From assembly GCA_902620895.1 (NCBI GenBank), contig CACNJU010000003.1, forward strand, positions 1 through 64,000: DNA of 64,000 nt, written 5' to 3'. The notes beneath the pieces were generated by a model, which made no database searches, was not told where the DNA came from, and saw only the letters and a program-made list of their open reading frames with translations. Origin of the DNA: an uncultured Prochlorococcus sp. (GTDB lineage: Bacteria > Cyanobacteriota > Cyanobacteriia > PCC-6307 > Cyanobiaceae). Below, piece after piece: positions 10,361-18,697 of the stretch. The translations under genes were made by a program, and so were the position numbers. Numbering within the stretch: position 1 is the stretch's first letter; every line of letters starts with the position of its first letter.

Positions 10361-11416
10361 ATGTTAGATTTTAATACTTCCAAAGCTGAAGATTTAAGAA
10401 CATTTCAAATTATTGATGCAAATCTAGATAGAGCTAGAGAAGGATTAAGAGTACTAGAGGATTGGGCTAGATTTGGTCTGGGAGAAGAAAAGTATGTTGA
10501 AAGGATTAAAAATTTTAGACAGATCTTAGGTAAAAATCATTTAGAAGTTTATAAACAATCTAGAAATTATATTGAGGATAAATGCAAAGGATTAACTCAT
10601 CAAGAGCAAATCAATAGAAAAACCCATAAGCAAATTATAAGTTCTAATTCAGCAAGAGTTCAAGAAGCATTAAGAGTCATAGAAGAATTCTCAAGGCTAC
10701 ATAATCATGATCTTTCAAAAATCGCTTCGGCAATTAGATATGAAATTTATACTATAGAAATCGACTTATTAAGTTTAAGTAAGTCTAAGTGTTCAAAGGA
10801 AATATTAAACGAAAATGACTTATACATAATTACAGATCCAAAAGACAATTTACTAGAAATAATAGAAGAGATACTGATTGCGGGAGTAAGAATCATTCAA
10901 TATAGATTTAAAACGGGGACTGATAAAGATCATCTTCAAGAAGCAATTCAGATTAAAAATTTATGTAAGAGATATAATTCTTTGTTCATTGTTAACGACA
11001 GACTTGATATAGCTCTAGCATCTAATGCGGATGGGATTCATCTTGGCCAAGATGATTTAGCCATAAAAACCGTAAGAAAATTATTAGGATACTCAAAAAT
11101 TATTGGGATAAGTGCAAATAATGAAATTGATATTTCTAATGCTCTAAAGGAGGGTTGTGATTACATAGGAATAGGACCAGTATTCGAAACTGCTACAAAA
11201 AAGGACAAAAAACCAATAGGTATTGAAAAGATTAAAACATTAACAAAAGATTTAAACATTCCATGGTTTGCTATCGGAGGAATTAAGTCAAATAACATTT
11301 CATATTTAAAAAGAAATGGGTTTAAAAAAGTTGCTTTAGTTTCTGAATTAATGAATTCTGAAGATCCTAAAGAAGACGCTATTATGATTTTAAAAGAGCT
11401 ATCTCATGAAAATTAA
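10361..11416 (+). CDS. thiE: Thiamine phosphate synthase with N-terminal ThiD2-like domain
   Basis: Couples HMP pyrophosphate with thiazole phosphate. At 351 residues it is about 140 longer than single-domain ThiE. Residues ~1-125 are a helical domain (LDRAREGLRVLEDWARF, SARVQEALRVIEEFSR) like the ThiD2 module, reported in other organisms to phosphorylate HMP phosphate. Residues ~145-351 are the ThiE barrel, with DLYIITD, IIQYRFK, DGIHLGQDD, GIGPVFET and WFAIGGIKSN. The kinase role of the first domain is inferred from that family. It overlaps thiS by 11 bases. Confidence 0.93.
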   Translation: MLDFNTSKAEDLRTFQIIDANLDRAREGLRVLEDWARFGLGEEKYVERIKNFRQILGKNHLEVYKQSRNYIEDKCKGLTHQEQINRKTHKQIISSNSARVQEALRVIEEFSRLHNHDLSKIASAIRYEIYTIEIDLLSLSKSKCSKEILNENDLYIITDPKDNLLEIIEEILIAGVRIIQYRFKTGTDKDHLQEAIQIKNLCKRYNSLFIVNDRLDIALASNADGIHLGQDDLAIKTVRKLLGYSKIIGISANNEIDISNALKEGCDYIGIGPVFETATKKDKKPIGIEKIKTLTKDLNIPWFAIGGIKSNNISYLKRNGFKKVALVSELMNSEDPKEDAIMILKELSHEN

Positions 11417-11615
11417 AGTAAATGGAGAAGAAAAAAAAATAGAACTTGATCAAGAAAAGGCTCTACTTTCTACAGCCCTAAATTTAATGGGGTATAAACC
11501 TAACACAATTGTTGTAGAGTTAAATAACTTAATTATTAATTCAATGAAATGGGAAAAAGTGAAACTTAAAGATGGGGACAATTTAGAAATAGTTTCAATA
11601 GTTGGTGGTGGATAA
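11406..11615 (+). CDS. thiS: Sulfur carrier protein ThiS
   Basis: Ubiquitin-like carrier that, as a C-terminal thiocarboxylate, delivers sulfur to the thiazole ring of thiamine. The 69 residues start MKIKVNGEEKK, and the protein ends in VGGG, supplying the Gly-Gly tail needed for adenylation. It overlaps the end of thiE by 11 bases, so expression is likely coupled. The adenylating enzyme and ThiG are not in this window. Confidence 0.93.
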   Translation: MKIKVNGEEKKIELDQEKALLSTALNLMGYKPNTIVVELNNLIINSMKWEKVKLKDGDNLEIVSIVGGG

Positions 11616-11726
11616 AGATAAAATCTTTGTAAAAAAAAAATCTTCATAATTTTTTAAGTTTAGGCTTGAAACAATAGCCAAATTTTTATTATTTTCGTTT
11701 TATATTTCTAGTACCTAAATAGAACA

Positions 11727-11894
11727 ATGAAAGAAAAAATTGATAATAACTCGAGGTCTCTAAAATGGGAACAGAATGGGGAGTTAGCCCACAAGGATCT
11801 CTCTGAATTAATTGAAAGATTAAAAAATGTAGAAAGTGAACATACCTCATCTGAACTGTCTAGATTAGGTACAAAATCAAAAATAAAAGATTAA
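11727..11894 (+). CDS. Small hypothetical protein (55 aa)
   Basis: Not recognised. An ATG frame of 55 codons gives a hydrophilic peptide starting MKEKIDNNSRSLKWEQ, with a helical centre DLSELIERLKNVE. The composition, with few cysteines and many Lys, Glu and Ser, is like a real small cytosolic protein. It lies in the otherwise empty 490-base space between thiS and larB, on the thiS strand. Confidence 0.5.
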   Translation: MKEKIDNNSRSLKWEQNGELAHKDLSELIERLKNVESEHTSSELSRLGTKSKIKD

Positions 11895-11960
11895 ATTTGT
11901 TACTAAGATCTTGTCTTTATAGAAATTTGTACCAAATTAAAGATACTAAATAAAAAATAA

Positions 11961-12092
11961 ATGGCGAAAAGATTTCCAGATTGGGTGAATACAGAAGTAG
12001 TGATAAAGGCAATCAAGATGAGGGAAGAAGGTATGCTTTCGAAACAGCTCAACTTATGGATAGAAAATTTATTGGAAATAGAAAAAAAATAA
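11961..12092 (+). CDS. Small hypothetical protein (43 aa)
   Basis: Not recognised. An ATG frame encodes 43 residues, starting MAKRFPDWVNTEVVIKAIK and ending LLEIEKK; it is mostly amphipathic helix, with three Trp/Phe near the start. It follows the 55-residue frame by 66 bases and ends 12 bases from the larB stop on the other strand. The protein-like composition suggests a genuine small gene, but nothing else confirms it. Confidence 0.5.
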   Translation: MAKRFPDWVNTEVVIKAIKMREEGMLSKQLNLWIENLLEIEKK

Positions 12093-12103
12093 AAAATTTT
12101 TCA

Positions 12104-12757
12104 CTAAGTACATCTTATGATTCTTAATGCTGCCATGGCGGCACCATATCCATTATCTATATTCATAACTGTAATACCAGGTGAGCAACTGGATAGCATA
12201 CTTTTTAGAGCAGTTTCACCATTCTTACTTACCCCATAACCAACCGATACTGGGACTGCAATAATAGGCTGTGGTAATAATCCACCTATAACAGTAGCCA
12301 GAGCACCTTCCATTCCTGCACAAACAATAAGTATGTCATATTTATTAATTTCATCTAATTGCTTAAATAGACGATGAAGGCCTGCTACTCCAACATCTAT
12401 AAAAGTTTCACAAATTACGCCATAAATCTCCAATGCTATTTTTGCTTCTAGAGTTACTGTTAAATCACTAGATCCTCCTGAAATTATTGCAATTTTTTTA
12501 TTAGTATTAACTTTATTTGAATTTATTCCAATTGTTAGGCAATTAGCTTCTTCATAAAACTTGGCTTTTGGATATAAGCCTAATAAAATTTTTGCCTTTT
12601 TCTTATCAATACGAGTAATAAAAGCCATTTTATTTTTGCTTAAAAGACTTTTTGTTACTCTTTTGAGTTGATCAATATTTTTATCTTGTCCCCAAATTGC
12701 TTCTAAAATTCCAATTCTCTCGCTTCTTTGGAAATCATATCTTATGTCTAAAATCAT
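12104..12757 (-). CDS. larB: LarB-type pyridinium carboxylase (PurE-like)
   Basis: LarB carboxylates and hydrolyses nicotinic acid adenine dinucleotide in synthesis of the nickel-pincer cofactor, as known from Lactobacillus. The 217 residues have an N-terminal extension (~1-80) before a PurE-like core with SGGSSDLTVTLEA near 94, VGVAGLHRL, CAGMEGALATVIGGL and PVSVGYGVS. The start ATG overlaps the upstream stop as ATGA, so translation is probably coupled to that gene. LarC and LarE are not seen nearby, so whether the cofactor is made cannot be told here. Confidence 0.88.
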   Translation of the reverse strand: MILDIRYDFQRSERIGILEAIWGQDKNIDQLKRVTKSLLSKNKMAFITRIDKKKAKILLGLYPKAKFYEEANCLTIGINSNKVNTNKKIAIISGGSSDLTVTLEAKIALEIYGVICETFIDVGVAGLHRLFKQLDEINKYDILIVCAGMEGALATVIGGLLPQPIIAVPVSVGYGVSKNGETALKSMLSSCSPGITVMNIDNGYGAAMAALRIIRCT

Positions 12758-13197
12758 TCTTGTTTATCCAATTCGCCTTCAAAAATTAATTTAAATGGAT
12801 TTTTATCAATATTTAGAGAACTTAAAACATTCTCTTCAAATTTCTTTTGTATTTGATTAACTTCCTCCATTGGGATACTTTTCCAAAGTTTTTTATTTTT
12901 CCACTTTACCAATATTAATGCTTCTTCTTTGTCTTTATCCCAGAAAATTTGTCTTCCTAAAAACCCATCTTTGTTGGATAACCATGGCTCCCAAATATCT
13001 TTTTCACCCTTCAGCCATATAGTTTTATAATCGCTAGGAACTTCAAGTCTTAGCTGTTCATAAACTATATCAGCTTTTGAATTATCCATAGTTAAAGATT
13101 TAACAATTTGATTTTCACTTTGAAAAATTAAAACCATCAAAAAAAAAGATATATACAAAAATTGTTTAATATTCTTTTTTGAAAAAATTATATCCAT
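12754..13197 (-). CDS. TIGR03792-type membrane-anchored protein
   Basis: Function unknown. After a short basic N-terminus comes one hydrophobic helix (FLYISFFLMVLIF), then an extracytoplasmic domain with EPWLSNKDGFLGRQIFWD and ALILVKWKNKKLWKSIP, the pattern I associate with the cyanobacterial TIGR03792 family. I chose the ATG at 13197, because it overlaps the ispF stop as TAATG; an upstream ATG at 13230 would add 11 residues and overlap ispF by 34 bases. Its stop overlaps the larB start as ATGA. Confidence 0.75.
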   Translation of the reverse strand: MDIIFSKKNIKQFLYISFFLMVLIFQSENQIVKSLTMDNSKADIVYEQLRLEVPSDYKTIWLKGEKDIWEPWLSNKDGFLGRQIFWDKDKEEALILVKWKNKKLWKSIPMEEVNQIQKKFEENVLSSLNIDKNPFKLIFEGELDKQE

Positions 13198-13697
13198 TAT
13201 TTTTTTATAATTAAGACAACTGAATGACAACTAATTCCTTCTTCTCTTCCCTCAGGTCCTAACTTTTCATTAGTTGTGGCTTTTATTCCAACAAAATTAG
13301 GGTCTATTCCTAAGATATTCGAAATATTTTCTTTCATAAGAGCAACATATGGTTTGATTTTTGGTCTTTCAGCTACAATAACATTATCAATATTATTAAT
13401 TTCCCAACCTTCATCTCTAATTAAAGAGATAACTTTTGATAATAAGATTAAACTATCAGCATTTTTCCATTTTTCATCATTTGGAGGAAAATACTTACCT
13501 ATATCTCCCAAAGAAAGAGCTCCCAATAATGCATCCATTATTGAGTGACTTAGAACATCAGCATCGCTATGACCATCTAATCCAAGATTATCAGGATGCT
13601 TTAATTCAACTCCACCAATTATTAATTTGGTACCCTCTACTAATCTATGTATATCATATCCATTTCCTATACGAAATTCAGGTAAATATCTAGTCAT
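13197..13697 (-). CDS. ispF: 2-C-methyl-D-erythritol 2,4-cyclodiphosphate synthase
   Basis: Cyclises the CDP-ME phosphate intermediate in the MEP isoprenoid pathway. Metal ligands D15 and H17 (GYDIHRL) and H51 (DADVLSH) are visible, with GHSDADV and GDIGKYFPP typical of the trimeric enzyme. The C-terminus [19 protein letters not shown] is also characteristic. It leads an overlapping trio with the TIGR03792-type gene (TAATG junction) and larB. It is the last core gene before the glycan island. Confidence 0.95.
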   Translation of the reverse strand: MTRYLPEFRIGNGYDIHRLVEGTKLIIGGVELKHPDNLGLDGHSDADVLSHSIMDALLGALSLGDIGKYFPPNDEKWKNADSLILLSKVISLIRDEGWEINNIDNVIVAERPKIKPYVALMKENISNILGIDPNFVGIKATTNEKLGPEGREEGISCHSVVLIIKK

Positions 13698-13842
13698 AAG
13701 AATAGTTTTGGTTTGTTAAAAAAGACTGTAACGTTTTTGGAATTACAGATATACATATACTTCTATTTAAATAATACTTTTAAATACTTAAATTAAATAT
13801 TAGCAGCAAAAAAAGAAGAATTAGTTAGAAATAGTTAATAAA

Positions 13843-15054
13843 TCAAGGCAAAATTGGACGTACTATTTTCCCTTTAAATTTATTTTGAATTAATTTCTCT
13901 CTAATCAAATCAAAGTATTGCCAAGCTAAAATTATAACTACAGCATTATTTGAATTATAAAGCTTCTCAGTTTTATGAACTTCTAAAGAAGTTCCCGGCA
14001 TATATAAACCATGTTTAGCTTTATTTTCATCTACTAAAAAATCTAAATATTTAATTAAATTTAGATTGTTTACGAGAATACCTGTGCTGTGTGAGGCCCC
14101 ATATCCAATAATCTTATATTTTTTTCTTTTGAAACTTTTAAGTATATTTTCCAAATGGAGTTTTGATGCCTGAACAAGAACTCCAAGACCTTTGATTTCT
14201 TCTTTTGATGAAAATCTTTCATTAATAAAGTCTTTATTTTTTTTATTATCAGAACCGTTCTTTAAATAAAACCGAATACTACCCCCTCTTAAGTCAGAAA
14301 TACTGTATTTATCTATTGCCAAATTAACTTGATTACAAATTGCCATCATGGATTTGATATTAAAATATGAAAAATGTTCATGATATATATAATCAAATAA
14401 TCCTTTTGAGAATTGCAAAGGGTGGTAACCTGTTTGAATTACAATTTCAGAGTCTTTATCTTTAAGCATTAATTTGGCAATTTTTATAGCTTCAATAGGA
14501 TCATTAATATTTGCTAAAACATTATTAAAGGTAATAAAGTCATATTTAGTGGGAAGCCCTTTTTGGGAAAGTATTTTTATTAAATTTTTATCAAGATAAC
14601 TATTAATGGTTTTCCTTCCTAATTCATTTGCATGATTGGCTACTGCTTCAGCAGGTTCTATACCTATTGCCTGAAAACCATTATTATTACAAGCCTCTAA
14701 AAAAGAACCATCATTACTCCCGATATCAAGTAAATCAATTTTCTTATTTTTATAATGCCTTTCGACTAATGTTTCAGCATACTTAACAAAAGATTTATTC
14801 AATCCTGGAGTTACCTTTGAATTATAGATATATTCCTTATATGATTCTTCTGGGGGCACTTGAAAACCCAATTGAAGATGACTGCATTCCTTACATAAAT
14901 ATAATTCAAGAGGATACTTCTTTTTTTCTAGGCTTATATCCTTTGATTTCGTATAAGCATCAGTAAGTGGTGATTCTGATAATTCTAAAACCCTTTCAAT
15001 ATTATTAGAGTTGCAGCATAAACATTGTTTTATGGATTTCTCATTCATTAACAA
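13843..15054 (-). CDS. C-methyltransferase-like protein of sugar-modification type
   Basis: Resembles the NovU/TylC3 group that C-methylates nucleotide-linked deoxysugars. An N-terminal zinc-binding part has CLCC (11-14) and CKEC (54-57). The SAM loop LLDIGSNDGSFLEA lies near 108-121, followed by YHEHFSYFN and GGSIRFYL. The C-terminal Rossmann-like domain has GYGASHSTGIL, FLVDENKAKHGLYMPG and ILAWQYFD. All three family domains appear intact. The true substrate is unknown. A second ATG two codons in is equally possible as start. Confidence 0.82.
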   Translation of the reverse strand: MLMNEKSIKQCLCCNSNNIERVLELSESPLTDAYTKSKDISLEKKKYPLELYLCKECSHLQLGFQVPPEESYKEYIYNSKVTPGLNKSFVKYAETLVERHYKNKKIDLLDIGSNDGSFLEACNNNGFQAIGIEPAEAVANHANELGRKTINSYLDKNLIKILSQKGLPTKYDFITFNNVLANINDPIEAIKIAKLMLKDKDSEIVIQTGYHPLQFSKGLFDYIYHEHFSYFNIKSMMAICNQVNLAIDKYSISDLRGGSIRFYLKNGSDNKKNKDFINERFSSKEEIKGLGVLVQASKLHLENILKSFKRKKYKIIGYGASHSTGILVNNLNLIKYLDFLVDENKAKHGLYMPGTSLEVHKTEKLYNSNNAVVIILAWQYFDLIREKLIQNKFKGKIVRPILP

Positions 15055-15308
15055 ACTCCGAATTAAAATTTTTTGAGAAAAAATTATTTTTCAAATGGCA
15101 GATTTATCATCAGTTAATTTTATAAGTTGAAACTTTTTATTCCTTTAAAGTGTATCATTTTTCTTAAAAAAGTACTTAGTAATAAATTAACTTAATTTTA
15201 AGATTCAGAGTATTAAAATGCGCATTAAAATATTTCAGAATTAAATCTCTTAATTTTTAATTATTATTTGACTTTAAAATACGCAAACTGAATTCCTAAT
15301 TCTTTATA

Positions 15309-16400
15309 TTAATCGGGAGCACTATTAAAAATTGAAAAAATATTTTTTAGATTGAATTTTTTTTGTAAATTTACTTTTAGCTTTTCTGTATTTCTGGGAT
15401 GAACTCCAAGTAGGGCAATTGTATTTTGATTTAAGATTTCTTTATTTCTATTTATTTTTATTTTACATTTTGCTAAAAACTTTCCTTGTTTTTCGCCAGC
15501 ATCATCGATCAAATAATTTATATTATTCTTTGAATTAGTCCATTGCAAAAATCTATCACTATTATGTCCAATACCAATTAGAGCCAATTTATTCGATGAA
15601 TTTTTTATATACCTTTCCCAGTCTTTTAAATAACCATTAAACATTCCAAAAGATAAAATATTTTTATTATCTTTGAATGAAATTAAATTATTTTTTTCAA
15701 TAGAAGAATAAGGAGCTCTTATAAAGAAACATAAACTTGGCTCCATTTTATAATTGACTGAGTAACTTTTAACTATTTCCCAGCCCAAGTTTTTAAGCCA
15801 ATTCAAAATATTTGAATATGTAAAATACCATCTATGCTGTTCCCATAAAAAAATTGGATTTTTATTCTTTATAAAAACATCGCAATCTGGAACTTCTAAA
15901 AAGCAAATACTTTCATCCGACATTTTCAATCTTAATGCTGACATTATCTCTTCTATATTTTCAAAATGTTCTAAATAATGCCTAATAATTACTAGGTTAT
16001 ATTTAGTTTGAAGATTTTTAATCTTTTCAAAAATTTCTTCCTCTTCCATTTCTTCAAAATGATTTGCAAATAATCCTGTTTTAGTAGAGAAAAGTATATC
16101 GATATTTGAATTGGCATTTTTAACCCTATTTGCTAATGACAAATCTTTATAAGAAAAACATAAAATATTATCTATCGTTTTATTTAATTTATTTAATTGA
16201 AAAGCTACTTTGTCAAGATGATCTTCAGGTTCGTTGGATTCTAACCATCCACATTCTGGTCTAAATACTCTCAAAGGAATTATTTCTTTTTGACGAAAAA
16301 TGCCGTTTTCTTTTTTTATTTCAAGTTTATAAGTTTCAGCTGAATAGGCGCTTTCTATATCGTTATAAAGTATTCCAGTAGGATTATATTGAAAATTCAT
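15309..16400 (-). CDS. Divergent methyltransferase-like protein, lacking zinc domain
   Basis: Looks like a relative of the preceding protein. Residues around 140-200 have NLVIIRHYLEHFENIEEIM and FLEVPD as in class I methyltransferases, and the C-terminal third has ALIGIGHNSDRFLQW, YLIDDAGEKQGKF and IALLGVHP, matching the C-methyltransferase tail. No CxxC zinc motifs are seen. The usual glycine-rich SAM loop is replaced by NILCFSYKDLSLANRV, so catalysis or SAM binding is doubtful. It starts two bases before the end of the SDR gene. It may be an accessory or altered enzyme for surface sugars. Confidence 0.65.
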   Translation of the reverse strand: MNFQYNPTGILYNDIESAYSAETYKLEIKKENGIFRQKEIIPLRVFRPECGWLESNEPEDHLDKVAFQLNKLNKTIDNILCFSYKDLSLANRVKNANSNIDILFSTKTGLFANHFEEMEEEEIFEKIKNLQTKYNLVIIRHYLEHFENIEEIMSALRLKMSDESICFLEVPDCDVFIKNKNPIFLWEQHRWYFTYSNILNWLKNLGWEIVKSYSVNYKMEPSLCFFIRAPYSSIEKNNLISFKDNKNILSFGMFNGYLKDWERYIKNSSNKLALIGIGHNSDRFLQWTNSKNNINYLIDDAGEKQGKFLAKCKIKINRNKEILNQNTIALLGVHPRNTEKLKVNLQKKFNLKNIFSIFNSAPD

Positions 16401-16402
16401 AA

Positions 16403-17251
16403 CTAATATCTCCCCATAAATATGGAATCGACCGCTTTTATAGGAGTAACAAAATCATAATTATAAATTAGACTTTTTAATTTACCATTATCGTAAGTAT
16501 GGTTAACTGCTAATCCAGTCCTTGCTTGTTCTATGATATCGCAATCTATATATTTAGAAATATGATCCGCAATTAATCTGTAAGAAAAACTTTCTCCACT
16601 TGTTAGGTTATAAATACCATAACAATCCATGAAACTAAGTTTCAAGATAATATTCACTGCATCGTCTAAAAGAATGAATTCTCTTAATTCATTACCATCA
16701 CCCCAAAGTTTTATAAATTTATTTTTTATTGCTGAGTTTAAAAAACCGCTTGGATTATATCCTTCTTTTTCATCCATATCATAAATTAATGGAGGTCTAA
16801 TTATTAACAATTTTTTATTATCAATAAAATTCTCATATATTTTTTCACTTCTTACTTTATGTTCCCCATAGCTACTTGTTGGCGATATCCTACTAAATTC
16901 ATTAAAATCTACCTGATTATTTTTCTCACCATAAACTGCTGCTGAAGAAAGATATACAATTTTAGATTTCTTTTCAGAAAGTGCATAAGCCAAGTTATCT
17001 GTAATTTTGTCATTATAATTTTTTATTTCTGAACTATCTCCAAGCTGTCTTTTTATAGAAGCTAAAATAATAACTATGTCGGGATTTATTTCTTCTACTT
17101 TTTGTCTAATTAATTCCTTATTAGTACTTAACGAGAGATCCAAATTATTTTTGTCTATATTAATACTTGCGCAATTTTGAAAAGATTTTATTTTTTCAAT
17201 TAATTTTTTACCAAGAAGACCATTACCTCCAAAAATTAGGATTTTCTTCAT
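16403..17251 (-). CDS. NAD-dependent epimerase/dehydratase (extended SDR)
   Basis: Likely acts on a nucleotide sugar. The N-terminal Rossmann motif GGNGLLGKK is at residues 8-16, a serine strand YLSSAAVYGE at 100-109, and the catalytic YxxxK as YGEHK at 128-132, so the SDR core is complete. The tail has the substrate-side RPPLIYDM and FILLDDAV patterns. The specific reaction (epimerase, reductase or dehydratase) cannot be read from sequence alone. It sits between the methyltransferase-like genes and the glycosyltransferase. Confidence 0.85.
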   Translation of the reverse strand: MKKILIFGGNGLLGKKLIEKIKSFQNCASINIDKNNLDLSLSTNKELIRQKVEEINPDIVIILASIKRQLGDSSEIKNYNDKITDNLAYALSEKKSKIVYLSSAAVYGEKNNQVDFNEFSRISPTSSYGEHKVRSEKIYENFIDNKKLLIIRPPLIYDMDEKEGYNPSGFLNSAIKNKFIKLWGDGNELREFILLDDAVNIILKLSFMDCYGIYNLTSGESFSYRLIADHISKYIDCDIIEQARTGLAVNHTYDNGKLKSLIYNYDFVTPIKAVDSIFMGRY

Positions 17252-17278
17252 AAATCTAAAATTGAAAACAATTTAATT

Positions 17279-18229
17279 TTAACTAAGTGATCTTAATTTT
17301 CTAAACAATGGTCTTTGGGTTACATCATAATAAATAAAGTTTGTTAGAAATTGACTAGATATAAAAACCATAGCAAGAAAAAGTGTCTGAATGCCAGTTG
17401 GAGTTTGTACTCCGCTTAACATCCCTCGTAAATAATAAAAACCTCCGAACAAAATTGATGTAATACCTAGTAAAAATGAAATTATAAGACTTATACTGCC
17501 AGGATTAAAATCATAAACAAAATAATTATAAAGAATTCTTTTATGAAAAATTAAAATATGTTTTATTAAAAAATTTGGAATTTCAGCTATTGGGTACATA
17601 TTTGAAGTTTCATCACCGTATTTAGCTTCCATAGCAATTTCTTTAACAACTATGTCATTTATAGAGCATCTAAATAAAATATCAGTTTCAAAAAAATATC
17701 TGTTATCTATTTTATTTAAATTAAAAAGATTTAAAGTTGAAGAATTTATTGCAATAAATCCATTAGTTGGATCAAATAATTCCCAATAACCAGTTGATAA
17801 TTTCGTTAGAAAGCTCAAAAAAAAGTTGCCTATAAACCTTAATGTAGGCATTTTAAAAATAACATTTGGATCTCTAAAACGATTGCCCTTAGTGAAATCA
17901 GCTTTTCCTGACTTTATGGGATTAATTAGACTTGGAATTAAATCAGGAGACATTTGCCCATCAGAATCAATTTTCACTATTATTTTTGCGCCTAATTCCA
18001 AAGCGTATTTAATTCCAGTTTTCATTGCCCCTCCAACCCCCTTATTTTTTTCGTGATAAAGAACAAAAACTTTTTTATTATTAAAATTATTTTCAATTTC
18101 TTTTCCTGTATTAAAAGGACAGCAATCATCAACACATATAACGACATCTAAATAATCGTAGGATTTTCTCACAACTTTTAGTGCCTTTTTAGGGGTTTTA
18201 TAGCATGGTATTACTCCAGCAACTATCAT
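17279..18229 (-). CDS. GT2 glycosyltransferase, GtrB/dolichol-phosphate type
   Basis: Probably transfers a sugar from a nucleotide donor to polyprenyl phosphate on the cytoplasmic face. The GT-A fold shows IPCYK, VCVDDCCPFNTG, GVGGAMKTGI and the metal-binding DSD at 88-90. After ~220 residues come two C-terminal membrane helices (SLIISFLLGITSILFGG and LFLAMVFISSQFLTN), the arrangement of GtrB-like enzymes. A GtrA-like flippase lies about 80 bases away on the upstream side. The sugar is unknown. Confidence 0.86.
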   Translation of the reverse strand: MIVAGVIPCYKTPKKALKVVRKSYDYLDVVICVDDCCPFNTGKEIENNFNNKKVFVLYHEKNKGVGGAMKTGIKYALELGAKIIVKIDSDGQMSPDLIPSLINPIKSGKADFTKGNRFRDPNVIFKMPTLRFIGNFFLSFLTKLSTGYWELFDPTNGFIAINSSTLNLFNLNKIDNRYFFETDILFRCSINDIVVKEIAMEAKYGDETSNMYPIAEIPNFLIKHILIFHKRILYNYFVYDFNPGSISLIISFLLGITSILFGGFYYLRGMLSGVQTPTGIQTLFLAMVFISSQFLTNFIYYDVTQRPLFRKLRSLS

Positions 18230-18307
18230 TATGTATTACTAATAATTGTTTCTAATTTAGCAATCCCTAGGAATTTAACACTTACCATTTAACAATTAAA
18301 AAATCTT

Positions 18308-18676
18308 TTATTTTTTAAATACGTAATTTTTTTGAATCAAAAATGAAATTGAAGCTAAAAAGGGGATCATAAATAAAGCAGAAATATTTTTATTTATTCC
18401 AAAATTATGAATAATACTTGTACCTAGAGTATTGATAGACCAAATCGAAAAAGAAAAAATTATAAATTTCTGAGCTGTATTGTAATCAGGATTTTTTAAA
18501 TTAAATACATTTTTTCCATAGAAGTAATATCTAATAGGAACAGCAAAGAAATCACTTATAAAAACTGATATTGGGATAGGTAAAAAAAACAATGCTATAT
18601 GCAATAATAATTGGTTTAATGACCATACAAAAATTGCAGTTTTTACAAAAATTTTTTTTTGATGATCAATAACCAT
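18308..18676 (-). CDS. GtrA-like membrane protein (candidate lipid-linked sugar flippase)
   Basis: A 122-residue protein with four likely membrane helices and short loops, the shape of the GtrA family. Helix one follows KTAIFVWSLNQLL; later segments include PIPISVFISDFFAVPIRYYFYGKNVF, with the aromatic-basic YYFYGK region near the middle that fits the family. GtrA proteins are proposed to flip polyprenyl-phosphate sugars made by a GtrB partner, and a GtrB-like gene is next door. The role is inferred from that pairing. Confidence 0.75.
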   Translation of the reverse strand: MVIDHQKKIFVKTAIFVWSLNQLLLHIALFFLPIPISVFISDFFAVPIRYYFYGKNVFNLKNPDYNTAQKFIIFSFSIWSINTLGTSIIHNFGINKNISALFMIPFLASISFLIQKNYVFKK

Positions 18677-18697
18677 AAAGGAAGAAAATTTTTTTTA

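Noticed and set aside
15217..15226. Palindrome AATGCGCATT between methyltransferase genes
   Set aside because: Short and in very AT-rich sequence; no flanking features suggest a functional site.
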